From Fennellomyces sp. T-0311 (Eukaryota; Mucoromycota; Mucoromycetes; Mucorales; Lichtheimiaceae), in the NCBI GenBank assembly GCA_025266875.1, contig JALLLT010000032.1:310001-374000 (forward strand): DNA of 64,000 nt, given 5' to 3'. Made by a program: the position numbers and the translations under genes. The notes under the pieces were generated by a model. The model searched no databases. It saw nothing but the letters and a program-made list of their open reading frames with translations, and was not told the origin of the DNA. Position 1 is the stretch's first letter. Every line of letters begins with the position of its first letter. Shown piece by piece: positions 17,401-27,221 of the stretch.

Positions 17401-19675
17401 GAAGGAAAAGCAGCAATTGATCGACATTCGCCACGCTTACGAAGCCAAGATGAAGAATTTGCTGTCCGAAATCCAAGAGTTGCGACGCAAATATTCGCAA
17501 ACCACCATGACAATGCAAGCGACACGTAATCAAAATGAGACGTTGCTGCGATCCCTGCGTGTCAATGTCGAGACATTGCAGGTGGAAAAGAAGCGCATGG
17601 TCAAGCGAATGAAGGCTGAAGCTGAACGTGTTCGCGAACAAATGTCATCCCAAGAACGCCGTATCCATCAATTGCAGCGACAACAAGCTGAGGCTACCAT
17701 GGCAAAGCGACGATTGGAGCGCGAACACGAGAATCAAAAGATTATGCTCAAGAAGCGCAACGAGGAGATTTTGATCAACCATAACCAACTCAAGCAAATG
17801 ACCAACGTGCTCAAGAAGGCCGTGCGCGAAGGCGGTATCCTCGACGAACGTCTTTTGGGCAAGGTTTCGCATATCGTCGGTGGCAGTTTTGCTATTGTCG
17901 CTCGTGGCGGGCTAGGCTTTGCTCCTCGTCGCAGCGGACGCAAGAAGGTCAATCCCATCCCTGTTCAAGTCAGGGCCACGCGCAAAAAGGAGCTTCTGGA
18001 TAAGGCGTTGTGCCAATTCATCCAGGGCAAGCAAGCTGTTGTCGAAATGGAGCAGTTACTTGTCCGTCGTGAACGGCTTGCCAGTGAAAAACTCGACTTG
18101 CTGGAGGAGCGCAAGCATATCTACATCACCGAGAAGGAGAACGCAGATGCCACTGGACAACCCATGGACACAATGGCGATTGAACTCATGGACGAGCGCA
18201 TTGACTTGATGTCTGCAGAGATCTCTTATCTATCTGCACGCATCCGAGCTCTGCAGTCTGAAGCAGCAGGCGAGTCACTCGATGATGAGAATGGCGCCAG
18301 CGTTGTAAACACACGCCCTGAAAAACACGTCACCTTTGCAGACGAGATTATCAGCAACCCACCTCCCACCGATGAATGGGCTGACATGGATGCATTCGAA
18401 GAGCAATACAGTGTACCAGGCAACGCGGCACCCGAAATGGCCTACGACATTATGGTCAAGCTCTTAAAATCACTCGAAGCCGACGAATGCAAGCGCATTG
18501 CCGAGACCCTTGTTGAGGATATCATGGATTTGCGCATGAGTGAATGCAACCGTCAAGTGACCCAACAAAATCTGGAAAAGACAGTGATGGATCTGCGTCG
18601 CACGCTGATCGTCATGAAGCGTGCTGCCATTGCCACGACAGTGGAGAATGAGCGTCGCATTCGTAAACTGGAAGAACGTTCAAACCCAGATGCAGAAGCT
18701 CGTGGACCTTCACCAATGGATGCCAAGATTGAAGAGTATATCAACGGTGGCAACACCATTTTCGACAAAATCTACGAGGATGGTCTCCGTGGTATGATCG
18801 TCACCCCTGAGCCGGACATTGAATTAGCTGGTACGGCTCCAGACTCTTCCGGCTCTTCTGTTGCTTCCTCGTCGTTTATTGCTGATGACCTTTTATTATC
18901 CGGTGTATTGGATGAACCATCATCGCCGCAAAAGTCGCCAACATTGACAGGCAGCAAGCCACCGCAACCACTCAAGTCAATGGTGGAAAAACGAAGTCCC
19001 GGCAGAGAGGCAACACCTTCTCCCGACAGATTTTACAATATGATCCAAAAGCGGCTGTCATGGCAACAGCGGTCGGGCGGTTCCGAGTCACCCGTTCCCA
19101 TAACGATGATTAGTCCAGCGGAATTTGCGCGGTATGCCACCGACCGAGACTCTTCAACGTCGTCCATCCGAAGTAGCCATCTTCGTCGATCATCGCTACA
19201 ATCCGATTACTCTTCGTCACAATCCGCCAACTCCTGGAACAACACAGTATCATCTGCTAGTTCACAACAGCAGCAACAACGCAAGCGTGCCTACACATTG
19301 AATGGTCAACAACCTCAAGGTCCTCGACAACGGGCATCGTTGCGTGAACTCTCATTGGTTGGATCAGCTATCCCGAATGGTCGTGAAGGAGATAACGACG
19401 TGGTGCAGCAAGCTCCTCCGCTTCCGCCATCGTCGCCGCTAGCAAACTATTCTTCGATGCAGCGCCAACTCAAGCGTCAAACAATGCCCAGCTTGTCAAC
19501 GCTCGAACGTCCGACAACTCCCTCTGGCAATGTGTTTGATCGACTGTCACAAACACCAACCAGAGCATCCCGAGCAAAAATGTCTTACCAGCGTCATAGT
19601 AGCGGAAGCGTTGAAGAGCTGCGACGACGATGGGACACTATGGAAGGCGAGCGAGCGGCTAGTCCCTTTTATTGA
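14466..19675 (+). CDS. kinesin-4-type motor protein (KIF4/KIF21-like)
   Basis: Eight exons (14466-14485, 14545-14748, 14824-14850, 14921-14991, 15072-15342, 15435-15624, 15684-16979 and 17039-19675) sum to 1,571 residues in one frame. The N-terminal motor starts [12 protein letters not shown] and holds the P-loop [12 protein letters not shown] at about residue 85. It also has [12 protein letters not shown] (switch I) and DLAGSER (switch II). The motor ends near [17 protein letters not shown]. Long coiled coils follow to about residue 1200, then a Ser/Pro/Gln-rich tail. The [19 protein letters not shown] strand favours kinesin-4 (KIF4/KIF21) over kinesin-1 or -3. These motors walk to microtubule plus ends and limit microtubule growth. 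The Cys-rich tail of animal KIF4 is not visible. Exon 1 is 20 nt and exon 3 is 27 nt. Confidence 0.9.
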
Positions 19676-20053
19676 TCGATACCCTAAAAAATTCGTACCT
19701 TATTCAAAAATCTAACTCTTTTGTCCCGTTATATCCCTTCTTTCTTTTTTAATGTACAGTACGACTCTTCTTTCTTGCAGTATTATATATTTATACGTAT
19801 AATTAAAGAGTTTTTTCTTTATTCTTTTCTTACCTCTTAACTTATCTTTTACCGTACTTACTGACTTGTGCTTTCCTGTGATGCGATGAAACTAGTTGAA
19901 AATTTGTTTAACACAAGTGGCAGTAAGTCTGGACCAGTTAGCAAATCAGAAAAAAAAAGTGCAGTGAAACTAGATTGAAACTAATTCTGATCCGGCCGAA
20001 CGTCAAGATCAAAAAAAAAAGGTCGAAACGTACCAAAAACGAGTTAGGGGTAA
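19676..20053. other. kinesin 3' flank
   Basis: T-rich sequence directly after the kinesin stop probably holds the 3' UTR and polyadenylation signal. Two A-runs at about 19949 and 20010 interrupt it. No gene or repeat was seen. Confidence 0.4.
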
Positions 20054-20351
20054 ATCAAGTAAGGTGATGACATTTAAGAAATGACGCACTGACCAGTTTT
20101 GTTTCCATAGCATCAATGTTTACGGGATTTAGCTCGGTGACACCATCCCGTTTTTCTAGCCACGTTATGAGAGAAGCGGTGATCTTCTTTAATAATTCTG
20201 AAACAAATGATGAGAGTGAAGCTTCTAAACGGCGACTGCTCAGTCAAACCTAACGAATAACAAACGGTACCTTCAATTGCAAGATCAGGGGGAGATCCGG
20301 GTAACCCATTACCATGAGAAAAAATATAAAAGGTGATGGTCCAAATCTGTC
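20054..20351 (-). pseudogene. gene-like exons opposite the GH17 promoter, unrecognised
   Basis: On the minus strand an open stretch from about 20351 to 20271 reads with coding character (SHGNGLPGSPPDLAIE). A plausible intron (20270-20198, GT...CAG) joins it in frame to ELLKKITASLITWLEKRD and on through VNIDAMETKL to a TGA at about 20054. The 5' part would have to lie under the promoter or coding region of the GH17 gene on the other strand. No in-frame ATG is visible, so this may be a 5'-truncated relic or the last exons of a gene I cannot complete. The product is not recognised. Confidence 0.3.
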
Positions 20352-20426
20352 GATTTTTTTTCTACATCACAACACCATCGCTGCAGGTTCAGCTTCTTAT
20401 ATCCCCCTTCGTCCGTCCTTTTCATC

Positions 20427-21287
20427 ATGCAATTTTCATTCATTTTCGCCTTCCTTCTCATCGCCGGACTGGTTCAGGCACTCCCCACCAAGCGGGCCTC
20501 TGGAGGTCTGTGGGGTATCACCTACACTGGCAGAACGTCTGATGGAACGTGCCACAGTCCCGAGCAGGTCTCGGAATTTGTCAAGCGATTCAAGGACAAT
20601 GGTATCCAAAACATCCGTACCTACTCTCAAGAATGCGATCAATTGCCCAACATTTTGAAGGCTATCGAAAAGAACGGAGGAGGCATGAAAGTCTTGGCTG
20701 CAATCTGGCTCGATGGCAACAACGATCAAGAAGAAATCGCCAACCTTGAAAAGAACTTGAAGGGCGTCAACAAGGATTTGATTGCCGGTATTGCTGTCGG
20801 TAACGAAGCTGTCCATGCTGGTCTCATGGATGCCTCTGGTGTCGCTTCCAAGATTAAAGAAGTCAAGAAGAAGTTTAGCGGTTTCAAGGTCGGTTCCGTC
20901 GATACTCCTGACGGTTACCAAAGCGATATGGTCGATGCTTCCGATGTTATCTACGTCAACATTCATCCCTTCTTTGGTGGTGTTTCCGCTGACGAGGCCG
21001 TCAAGAACCTCCGTGAACAACTCAGCCGCTTCAAGGGCAAGGCTGGTGACAAGGAAGTTGTGATTGGTGAGGTTGGCTGGCCGACCGAAGGTGAATCCAA
21101 TGGCAGCGCTAAGCCTGGTACCGAAGGCTTGTCCAAGCTTGTCAAGGCTCTTTCGGGAAGTGGTCTCCAGTACTACTTTTTTGAATCCCATGACTCCAAG
21201 TGGAAGAATGGTGGTGCTTATGGCATCGAACCTCACTGGGGTCTCTTGGATAGCCAGGGCAAATCCAAAATCCCGGAATTCCAATAA
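20427..21287 (+). CDS. secreted GH17 glucan endo-1,3-beta-glucosidase (Bgl2/Scw type)
   Basis: This is an intronless 286-residue gene. Residues 1-18 form a signal peptide (MQFSFIFAFLLIAGLVQA), followed by a short KR-containing segment that could be a processing site. The GH17 barrel begins at GGLWGITYTGR. The acid/base glutamate lies in GIAVGNEAVHAG and the nucleophile in VVIGEVGWPTEGES. YYFFESHDSKWK and EPHWGLLD close the domain. Family members cleave or rearrange beta-1,3-glucan in the fungal cell wall. There is no GPI signal or Ser/Thr tail, so a soluble or wall-associated enzyme is likely. Codon use is biased towards C-ending codons (for example AAG, GTC, ACC), suggesting high expression. 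A long open frame on the opposite strand (21320-20436) is a shadow of this bias. Confidence 0.92.
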   Translation: MQFSFIFAFLLIAGLVQALPTKRASGGLWGITYTGRTSDGTCHSPEQVSEFVKRFKDNGIQNIRTYSQECDQLPNILKAIEKNGGGMKVLAAIWLDGNNDQEEIANLEKNLKGVNKDLIAGIAVGNEAVHAGLMDASGVASKIKEVKKKFSGFKVGSVDTPDGYQSDMVDASDVIYVNIHPFFGGVSADEAVKNLREQLSRFKGKAGDKEVVIGEVGWPTEGESNGSAKPGTEGLSKLVKALSGSGLQYYFFESHDSKWKNGGAYGIEPHWGLLDSQGKSKIPEFQ

Positions 21288-21511
21288 ATAAAACTTTTTA
21301 ACGCGTAACTGTTTATCCAAATGATTGTTTTAAAGCGGCGTTTTTCTATGTGCCCATTTTAGTCAGTTTGAAAGATTCTGGACTCAAGCAGAATTAGTGT
21401 GGATAGAAAATCCCACAGCAGATAGACTATACATATATATTTTTGGAGGGTGAAATGTATACAAGCGGTAAGAGAGGGGTGGAAACGAGAGGGGGGATTA
21501 TTATTGTCTAT

Positions 21512-23247
21512 TTAAACAGGAACAGGCAAAGAGTAAGCAGCAACCAACTCGGTGTCCTTGGAAATATCTTTCAATGCAACCACAGAAATGTCGTGGTCCT
21601 CGCCAAAGGTGACCTTGACGTTGGGTTCGGCTTCAGATTGACCAATGTATGTCGAGATCTTGTACAAAGCCGCACCGACAGGCTTCTTATCGCTGGATGT
21701 CTTGCGCATATGTTCGCTCGATTCCTATTATTTTTTGCGTGTCAACTTTGTCTCTCTTCTTCCAACACATTTGTGCGAACTTACTGGTACATCCACGCCC
21801 TCGCCAATGTTGACAGCAAATGCGTTGAACAACAGCTTGCCCTTGAGCATCAAGTAGATCTCATCAGTCAAAAACTCGTTAATACCCTGAACCTTGTCGC
21901 CCAACATCTCCTTCAGCATTTCGATTTCACGCTTGGTGTTCTCAGTGGCGGATGTGTCGAGGTAACGGAAACGATCGACGTGGTCCCAAGAGTTGTAGGT
22001 GGTGTCGGAAGATTGACCAGTGCGAGTGCGTTCCATTTCCTCAGCAACCATGGTGCTCAAGAACTTGGCAACCATATACGCATACTTGACATTGTTCTCC
22101 TTGTTGTATTCAAAAAAGGCCAATTCCTTAACAGCGTCGTTGCCCTCTTGGGGCTTGGTGTTGGTGCACAGGTAACGATGGTAGTTTTCTGTCGCACTCT
22201 TTTCACATTCCGCACTGCAGAATGCCACCTTGTCGCAGTTGGAGCATTCAACCTTTTCCTCGGGCAACTTCTTCAAGCAGTAGTTACAATATTCGCCCTA
22301 TTGTTTCGGCTCTCTCTTTAGTATATTCACGTGCACTCCATCCCATCCAGTGACAAATTACCTCAAGAGCTGGAAGCAAGCCAGAGACCAGGGGCGTCTC
22401 GGTATACACCAACTGACCATCCTTCAAGTCCTCATTGGCAACCAATCCTCGGCGCACAACAGGCTTACCCTCGGGTGTCTCGCCAGCAGGAAGTTCAGCA
22501 ATTCGAACATGCGTATCCTTGGGAGGGAAGTCCTCATAGAACTTGGTTTGGCGCTTGGTTTGCTAGTGGATTATCTTGGTAAACCCAGCTCAAGCTAAAA
22601 AAAAAAAAGTCCTTTTTTGCGCTTACCTCCAGGGCCATCAGTTGGACGACGGTTTGGAAGACGGGCTCGGGCACCGTCTTTTGGTAAATCATGATCAGTT
22701 CCAAGGGAGCGGGATACACCTTGAGCGCCTTGTAGAATGGCAGAACGGCGTCATTATAGTACGCTTCGCCTAATAAGAGGTGTAACTCAGTTTCCACTTT
22801 CACACGAAATCGACGCGTCCTTCCTTTTGCCTTTTTTTACCTGCATTGCACAGCTGTTCACCAGCAGCCACCTGAGCCATGAAATATTGTTCCTTTTCTT
22901 CAGGTGTCGTAGGAAGCGTTTCCTTGGCAACCGCCTCCAAAACAGAGTCAATCAGCTTAAGCTTGCCTTGTTTGGCCTCGTCTTCCTGAGCCTTGGCGAT
23001 CTTCTTTTGCTTCTTGCGTTCGCGTTCTTTTTAGAAGAATGTATGTTAGTAAGGCGCATTTCTTCCCTCAAAAAAAAAGAGACTTACTGGCTTGCTTGCG
23101 AAGAGTGGGGTCGGTTCGTCGCTTGTGGTCGAAATAAATGGCGTAACCCAGACCGGCAGCGACGACAGCACCAGCCGTGGCGATAGCAAAGGTCTTGGGC
23201 TTCATGCCAAGAATCAAGGACGATTGAGAGCTCGATTGGTTTGCCAT
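21512..23247 (-). CDS. TOM20 import receptor fused to a SET/MYND domain
   Basis: Six exons (23247-23088, 23026-22841, 22769-22627, 22562-22362, 22297-21785 and 21724-21512) give 471 residues. Residues 1-160 are a fungal TOM20: an N-terminal membrane anchor (FAIATAGAVVAAGLGYAIYF), a basic linker, then the presequence-binding TPR region (YYNDAVLPFYKALKVYPAP). Residues 165-470 resemble SMYD proteins: a split SET N-part (RRGLVANEDLKDGQLVYTE) and a MYND zinc finger (YCNYCLKKLPEEKVECSNC, continuing with CDK, CSAEC and HRYLC). A SET C-part reads EPNVKVTFG and ISVVALKDISKDTELVAAY. The usual NHSC core before EPNV is replaced by IGQSEA, so methyltransferase activity is doubtful. The first part should sit in the mitochondrial outer membrane as the preprotein receptor. 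Confidence 0.88.
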
Positions 23248-24019
23248 TTTTCGTTAAAGCGAAAAAGAAAAAACGGAAAGAGAGAATCCCGTCCCCTTGT
23301 ACTAGGGCGACATCGTGACAGCATAAACTCGGGCGGCTTTGCTGGCGTTTTCTTTATTTAGCTTGCCTTTCTGTAACTGCCATGTTGCGTTTGAAATTCG
23401 GAAGTGGGGACCCCCAATCCAACTTTGCGATTAGCTAGAGCTTTATCTTTTCATGCAACACCTACTATCGGCCAGGGAAATGAAGGTTTTTTTAATGTCG
23501 CAACATTTATTTTGTGTTTACGGGAAGTCGGCAGATGTTTCCGAGGAATAAATCTGCTCGCAACAGCGTCATCACCTCATCTAGCCATAGTATTAAGTAG
23601 AAAGGAGAGCGATGTTGTAAAGATGTATAGCATTTTTCTTATTGTGATAATGTTTAAAACTGGGCCGTTTCGTTGCAAGCCTTGAGCAATACGTTTTAGT
23701 CCAAAAGATACAGATTTATTCGGAAGGCACACATTAGATTTGCTCCTATGATCTCTACAAAACACTTTGCAGCAGAGTGCATCTCCGAAAAGAATTGTGC
23801 TCGGGAAATATTTCGCCATAAAGCAAGGGAAAACTGAAAGCTGCTGGCAATTATCCTTCAAGTCCTTGTTTAGCTTCCGTAGATGGCATGAAGTTGAGGC
23901 CAAGTACGATGATGGTGGGGAAAATGTTGCTTTGATTGACGTGTCGAGGAATATGCTCTGATGAAATGACATACGATTTGGTCTCTTTCCTCTATTTTTA
24001 TCGAATTAGTCTTACACGT
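23248..24019. other. intergenic region upstream of the TOM20 fusion gene
   Basis: This includes the promoter of the minus-strand TOM20-SET gene. The remainder has no coding stretch or repeat that I can support. Confidence 0.4.
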
Positions 24020-24480
24020 CTTTAGGTGCAATAAGTTCCGCAGAAGCAGTTATCCTTCAAGAGTGTTAAATATTGTGAGACTAGACAGCAGTGTGCAATT
24101 AAGAAGTACATCCTCGGATGCTGTAAACAAGGTTTGTGGGGCGGCATCCCAAGTCCTTTTAACAGGACACCACCAACAACAGAACCTTCGACACCAGACT
24201 TGATCAACGTGTTTTACCCAGTTTAACAAGATCGGATTCACCATCGTCAGTGCTGCTAGTGAAATCTGGCCTGCAATTTCGCGGGTTCCAAGACTACCAT
24301 TCGCGCTGAGATATTTGCATATACTAACTCCAGTTTATGACCCACCATTGGTATGACAGCAATGGCTTGGATTGGGAAATTTGATTCATGCACGTCGCGC
24401 TGCGACCATGCCATAAACATACGGATCTTCCAAATTGAAACCAATCTCGTTGCCGTTTGCAGAATTGACTGGTCTAATAA
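24020..24480 (-). pseudogene. decayed copy of a dispersed multicopy gene
   Basis: Reading the minus strand, two adjacent frames show a degraded protein. The stretch LIKSGVEGSVVGGVLLKGLG with LQHPRMYFL matches the block at 31.5 kb (LVKSGVKDPVVGGILLKGLT, LQHPNMYFL). Upstream lies a coding-like piece containing IWKIRMFMAWSQRDVHESNF. Stops and frame changes separate the parts, so no full product is possible. I believe this belongs to a high-copy gene type common in Mucoromycota genomes; that link is from memory of the family style, while the similarity between the two copies is visible here. Coding-like sequence may extend to 24800. Confidence 0.55.
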
Positions 24481-25288
24481 AATGATTATATTGTTAGCAT
24501 ATCATGTGCATCTGCGTGTGTGTAATATAGGTTGGATATACACTCTATGCAAGATATATATTGAATGTCGTGTATACCCAAGGTCACTAGTTGGGAGGGA
24601 TGCTTCCTTAGCGCATTGGGTAGTCGACCAATGTCATTGTTGATGATGCTTTCTGTTCTCGTGAAATAGTGTTTATAAACCACGGTACAGATGTTACTAT
24701 GTTGCTGTCCATGGATGCTTGTGAGAAGTTTGCATTCTTCTATGTTTGGCACGACCATGGTAGTATCGGTGCTGCTTCCACTGGCGAAGTAGACAGACAT
24801 CGTCAGTGATGTCGATTTCGGTGAAAATGCATTTGCCTTATCGGTAGGGCACTTCGGATGTTGGCAGCAACGATTGCTGGAGACTGCTGCATCTGCAATG
24901 ATTAAACTAGTGATCGCTTGTATGCTTATATAGTTATGCCGATTTCTATCTGAGACATCGTCATATCAACTACAGATCTGCATACTAATAGTTACTGCGC
25001 CTTCGTTTAGATTCAGCGAAGCTTAAAAAGGATCCATAATACGCTTGCCGCGTTGGCTGCTTTTATAAAAAGAAAAGAAATGGATATCGTAACCTTCAAT
25101 CACTCAGTAATACTGGCTCCTCCAGGACTATCTCATATAGTTCAAAAGTTATATATTTATTTGGAAGTTGCTAGATCTGCTCCTATACTATCTCATATAA
25201 TTTTAGGATTTGGATGATAGTTTTCGGTCAAACGTGACCTTTGTTCAGTTTCACTACCGCTGTCTGAAAGGTTCAAGGCGGTATGCTC

Positions 25289-25449
25289 CACTGCAAATAA
25301 TTTTTGGTGAATTTTGGTGAATGATTTTTCGAAGTGGTTAATCATAAGCTTTTTAACCACTTGAGTTACTAAAAAAGGTAGTACAAGTGGTTAAAAATCT
25401 TATGTTTAACCGCTGTAACCACTTTTAACCATCGAAATAATTTGCAGTG
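25289..25449. mobile_element. 161-bp foldback MITE with CACTG ends
   Basis: The element starts CACTGCAAATAATTT and ends AAATAATTTGCAGTG, and is flanked by CTC on both sides (25286-25288 and 25450-25452). Inside, a second inverted pair built on AAGTGGTTA and TAACCACTT folds nearly the whole element on itself, around a loop near 25371-25390. CACTG termini with a 3-bp target duplication are features of CACTA (EnSpm) elements, so a non-autonomous CACTA-type MITE is the best reading. No coding capacity. Confidence 0.7.
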
Positions 25450-25663
25450 CTCCTGGTTGTAGGGCTCTTGAGCACTGACGGTGATTGTGACACTGCTGCT
25501 CCTACGTACTTTGTTCAGCTTGTTGATTGCAAACGGCTGCACTGCTGTAAGCACAATGCTTGTAAAAATAAGGTTGTTAGGTAGAGCAGGTCAACGAAAG
25601 TTTATCTAACGATGATCTGTGCGCTTCCACCTGAGCTCATAAACACGGTTATTGATATATCTG

Positions 25664-25835
25664 TTCCACACGAAATCGACACGTTCTTTATCTGCATTGC
25701 ATAGCTGTTCACCAGCAGCTTCTTGCGTTTGCGTCCTTTTTTAGGAACCATATGTTGGTAAAGCGCGTTACTTTCCTCAAAAAAGTGACCCACTGGCTTG
25801 CTTGCAAAGCGTGGGATCGTTGAGTCGTTTATAAT
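25664..25835 (-). pseudogene. duplicated, internally deleted fragment of the TOM20-SET gene
   Basis: This stretch repeats, with about 15-20% changes, two parts of the TOM20-SET gene located 2.6 kb away. First is the exon 2 end and neighbouring intron (CACACGAAATCGAC, then GCATAGCTGTTCACCAGCAG), then the exon 1/exon 2 boundary including the intron (ACTGGCTTGCTTGC). About 140-150 bp between the two parts are missing. Because the intron is kept, the copy arose by DNA duplication and not through mRNA. It has no coding potential. Confidence 0.75.
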
Positions 25836-27221
25836 GGGTGCGTGTTTTTTTGTGGGATTTTAAATTTAAGCAGCGACTTCGTTCCTGAGGAAAACCAGTC
25901 CATATTTCTTGCATTACTGCCTTCATTCACGAAACTACGATGTCTTCGCCTTTCAACAATTCTGGTGAAGTGGAACGTATTGTTTTTAAAAAAATTGATG
26001 GTGTCGCGGCAGTTGGCGCAAAAGAATCACGACGGCATTAAAGATGGAATTGTGTCATGAAAGCATGTCTGGGTGCAATTGTGCGCACAAATGGCTCATG
26101 TTCAACAGTGGTGAGACCGAAGTCCACCACTAAAATACCGCAAAGCAACTTACTGCAGGTTGTACATCTTGTGGCATCGAATTAGTACATCAGATATAAA
26201 ATCCATGCAGAACGACAGTTTTTGTTATTATTATAATATATAAACATAGATACAGACATAGATTTACATATTCAACACGTAGTATATTGATCAGATTCGA
26301 TGTTGGTAGGTATCATAGCAGAAGTTTCTAAGCATAGTCCATATAAAGTGGTGCGAATTGAATAAATTCAGGCAATGCTTTTAAAACCTACAAAAAAATA
26401 CCCACAAAAAAGAACCCTTTAAGATGAAATCCCCACAAAAAATATCCCATAAAAAACGTAGCTCAAGATTTTATAATACAAAATATACAAGCGATCGGAC
26501 CTTATAAAAAAAACCCACAAAAAACGGGTGGCAAAGCCCACCAAAAAAATAGGCAAATCCCCACAAAAAGTTACCGCACCCGTTTATAATCCATAAACCA
26601 GATCCGGATAGCTTGAAAATGATAAACTTACGTCATCCATTCAATTTTCCCTTTCACCTTGCAAGATTGTCAATCATCGTTTGCTGAGATTTCAAGTGGT
26701 TTGACCAATCATACTCGTGGCATTACTGCACCCTGTCAATGCTTGGACATTGAAAAGCTTTCTGGGACATCAGCCGCTCCATCCGGTTTGCGGTTTTTCG
26801 GCCGGAAGATTCCCTGGGAGTATAGAGGCTATTAGCCTCTAATGCATCTGCCTAATGCCCAGCTGGGGTAGTTTGTTGAATACTTCGTTCATCTTGGACA
26901 AGACCGAACTGCGTGTGATCGACCTTGTACCAGTAACTAACTTCATTATTACCGAGCCTATCACTGTCTACCAGTACTTAGACCTCAGTGAAGACGGTGG
27001 CTACAATATTCGAATTGGTAGGCCACCAAATGACCTGTATTTGACCGTTGTTACTGTGTATCGCATGGAGGAGATGTCCTAACGAATCCGATATTGAAGA
27101 ACCCCGCTAGACGAAGACCAAGACATGGATAAGGACAAACTTTTTCCTATCGAAGAAAGGAAATTCCCGGAATATGTGTAGACATCAACATACAAGCGCA
27201 AGCAGGTTTGGGAACTCATCA
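25836..27221. other. AT-rich repeat-rich spacer
   Basis: No supported gene. A 75-codon open frame at 26855-27082 and a 72-codon frame at 25842-26060 have no recognisable motif. The stretch holds the A-rich CCCACAAAAA cluster annotated separately. Confidence 0.35.
26388..26571 (+). repeat. irregular cluster of CCCACAAAAAA-like motifs
   Basis: About seven copies of a C-rich then A-rich motif (CCCACAAAAAA, CCCATAAAAAA, CCCACCAAAAAAA) occur in 180 bp at irregular spacing, all in the same orientation. This is neither a simple microsatellite nor a tandem array. Its origin is unknown. Confidence 0.6.

Noticed and set aside
20436..21320. 294-codon open frame on the minus strand opposite the GH17 gene
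   Set aside because: It mirrors the codon bias of the GH17 gene, has no domain, and the plus strand has a complete enzyme with catalytic residues.
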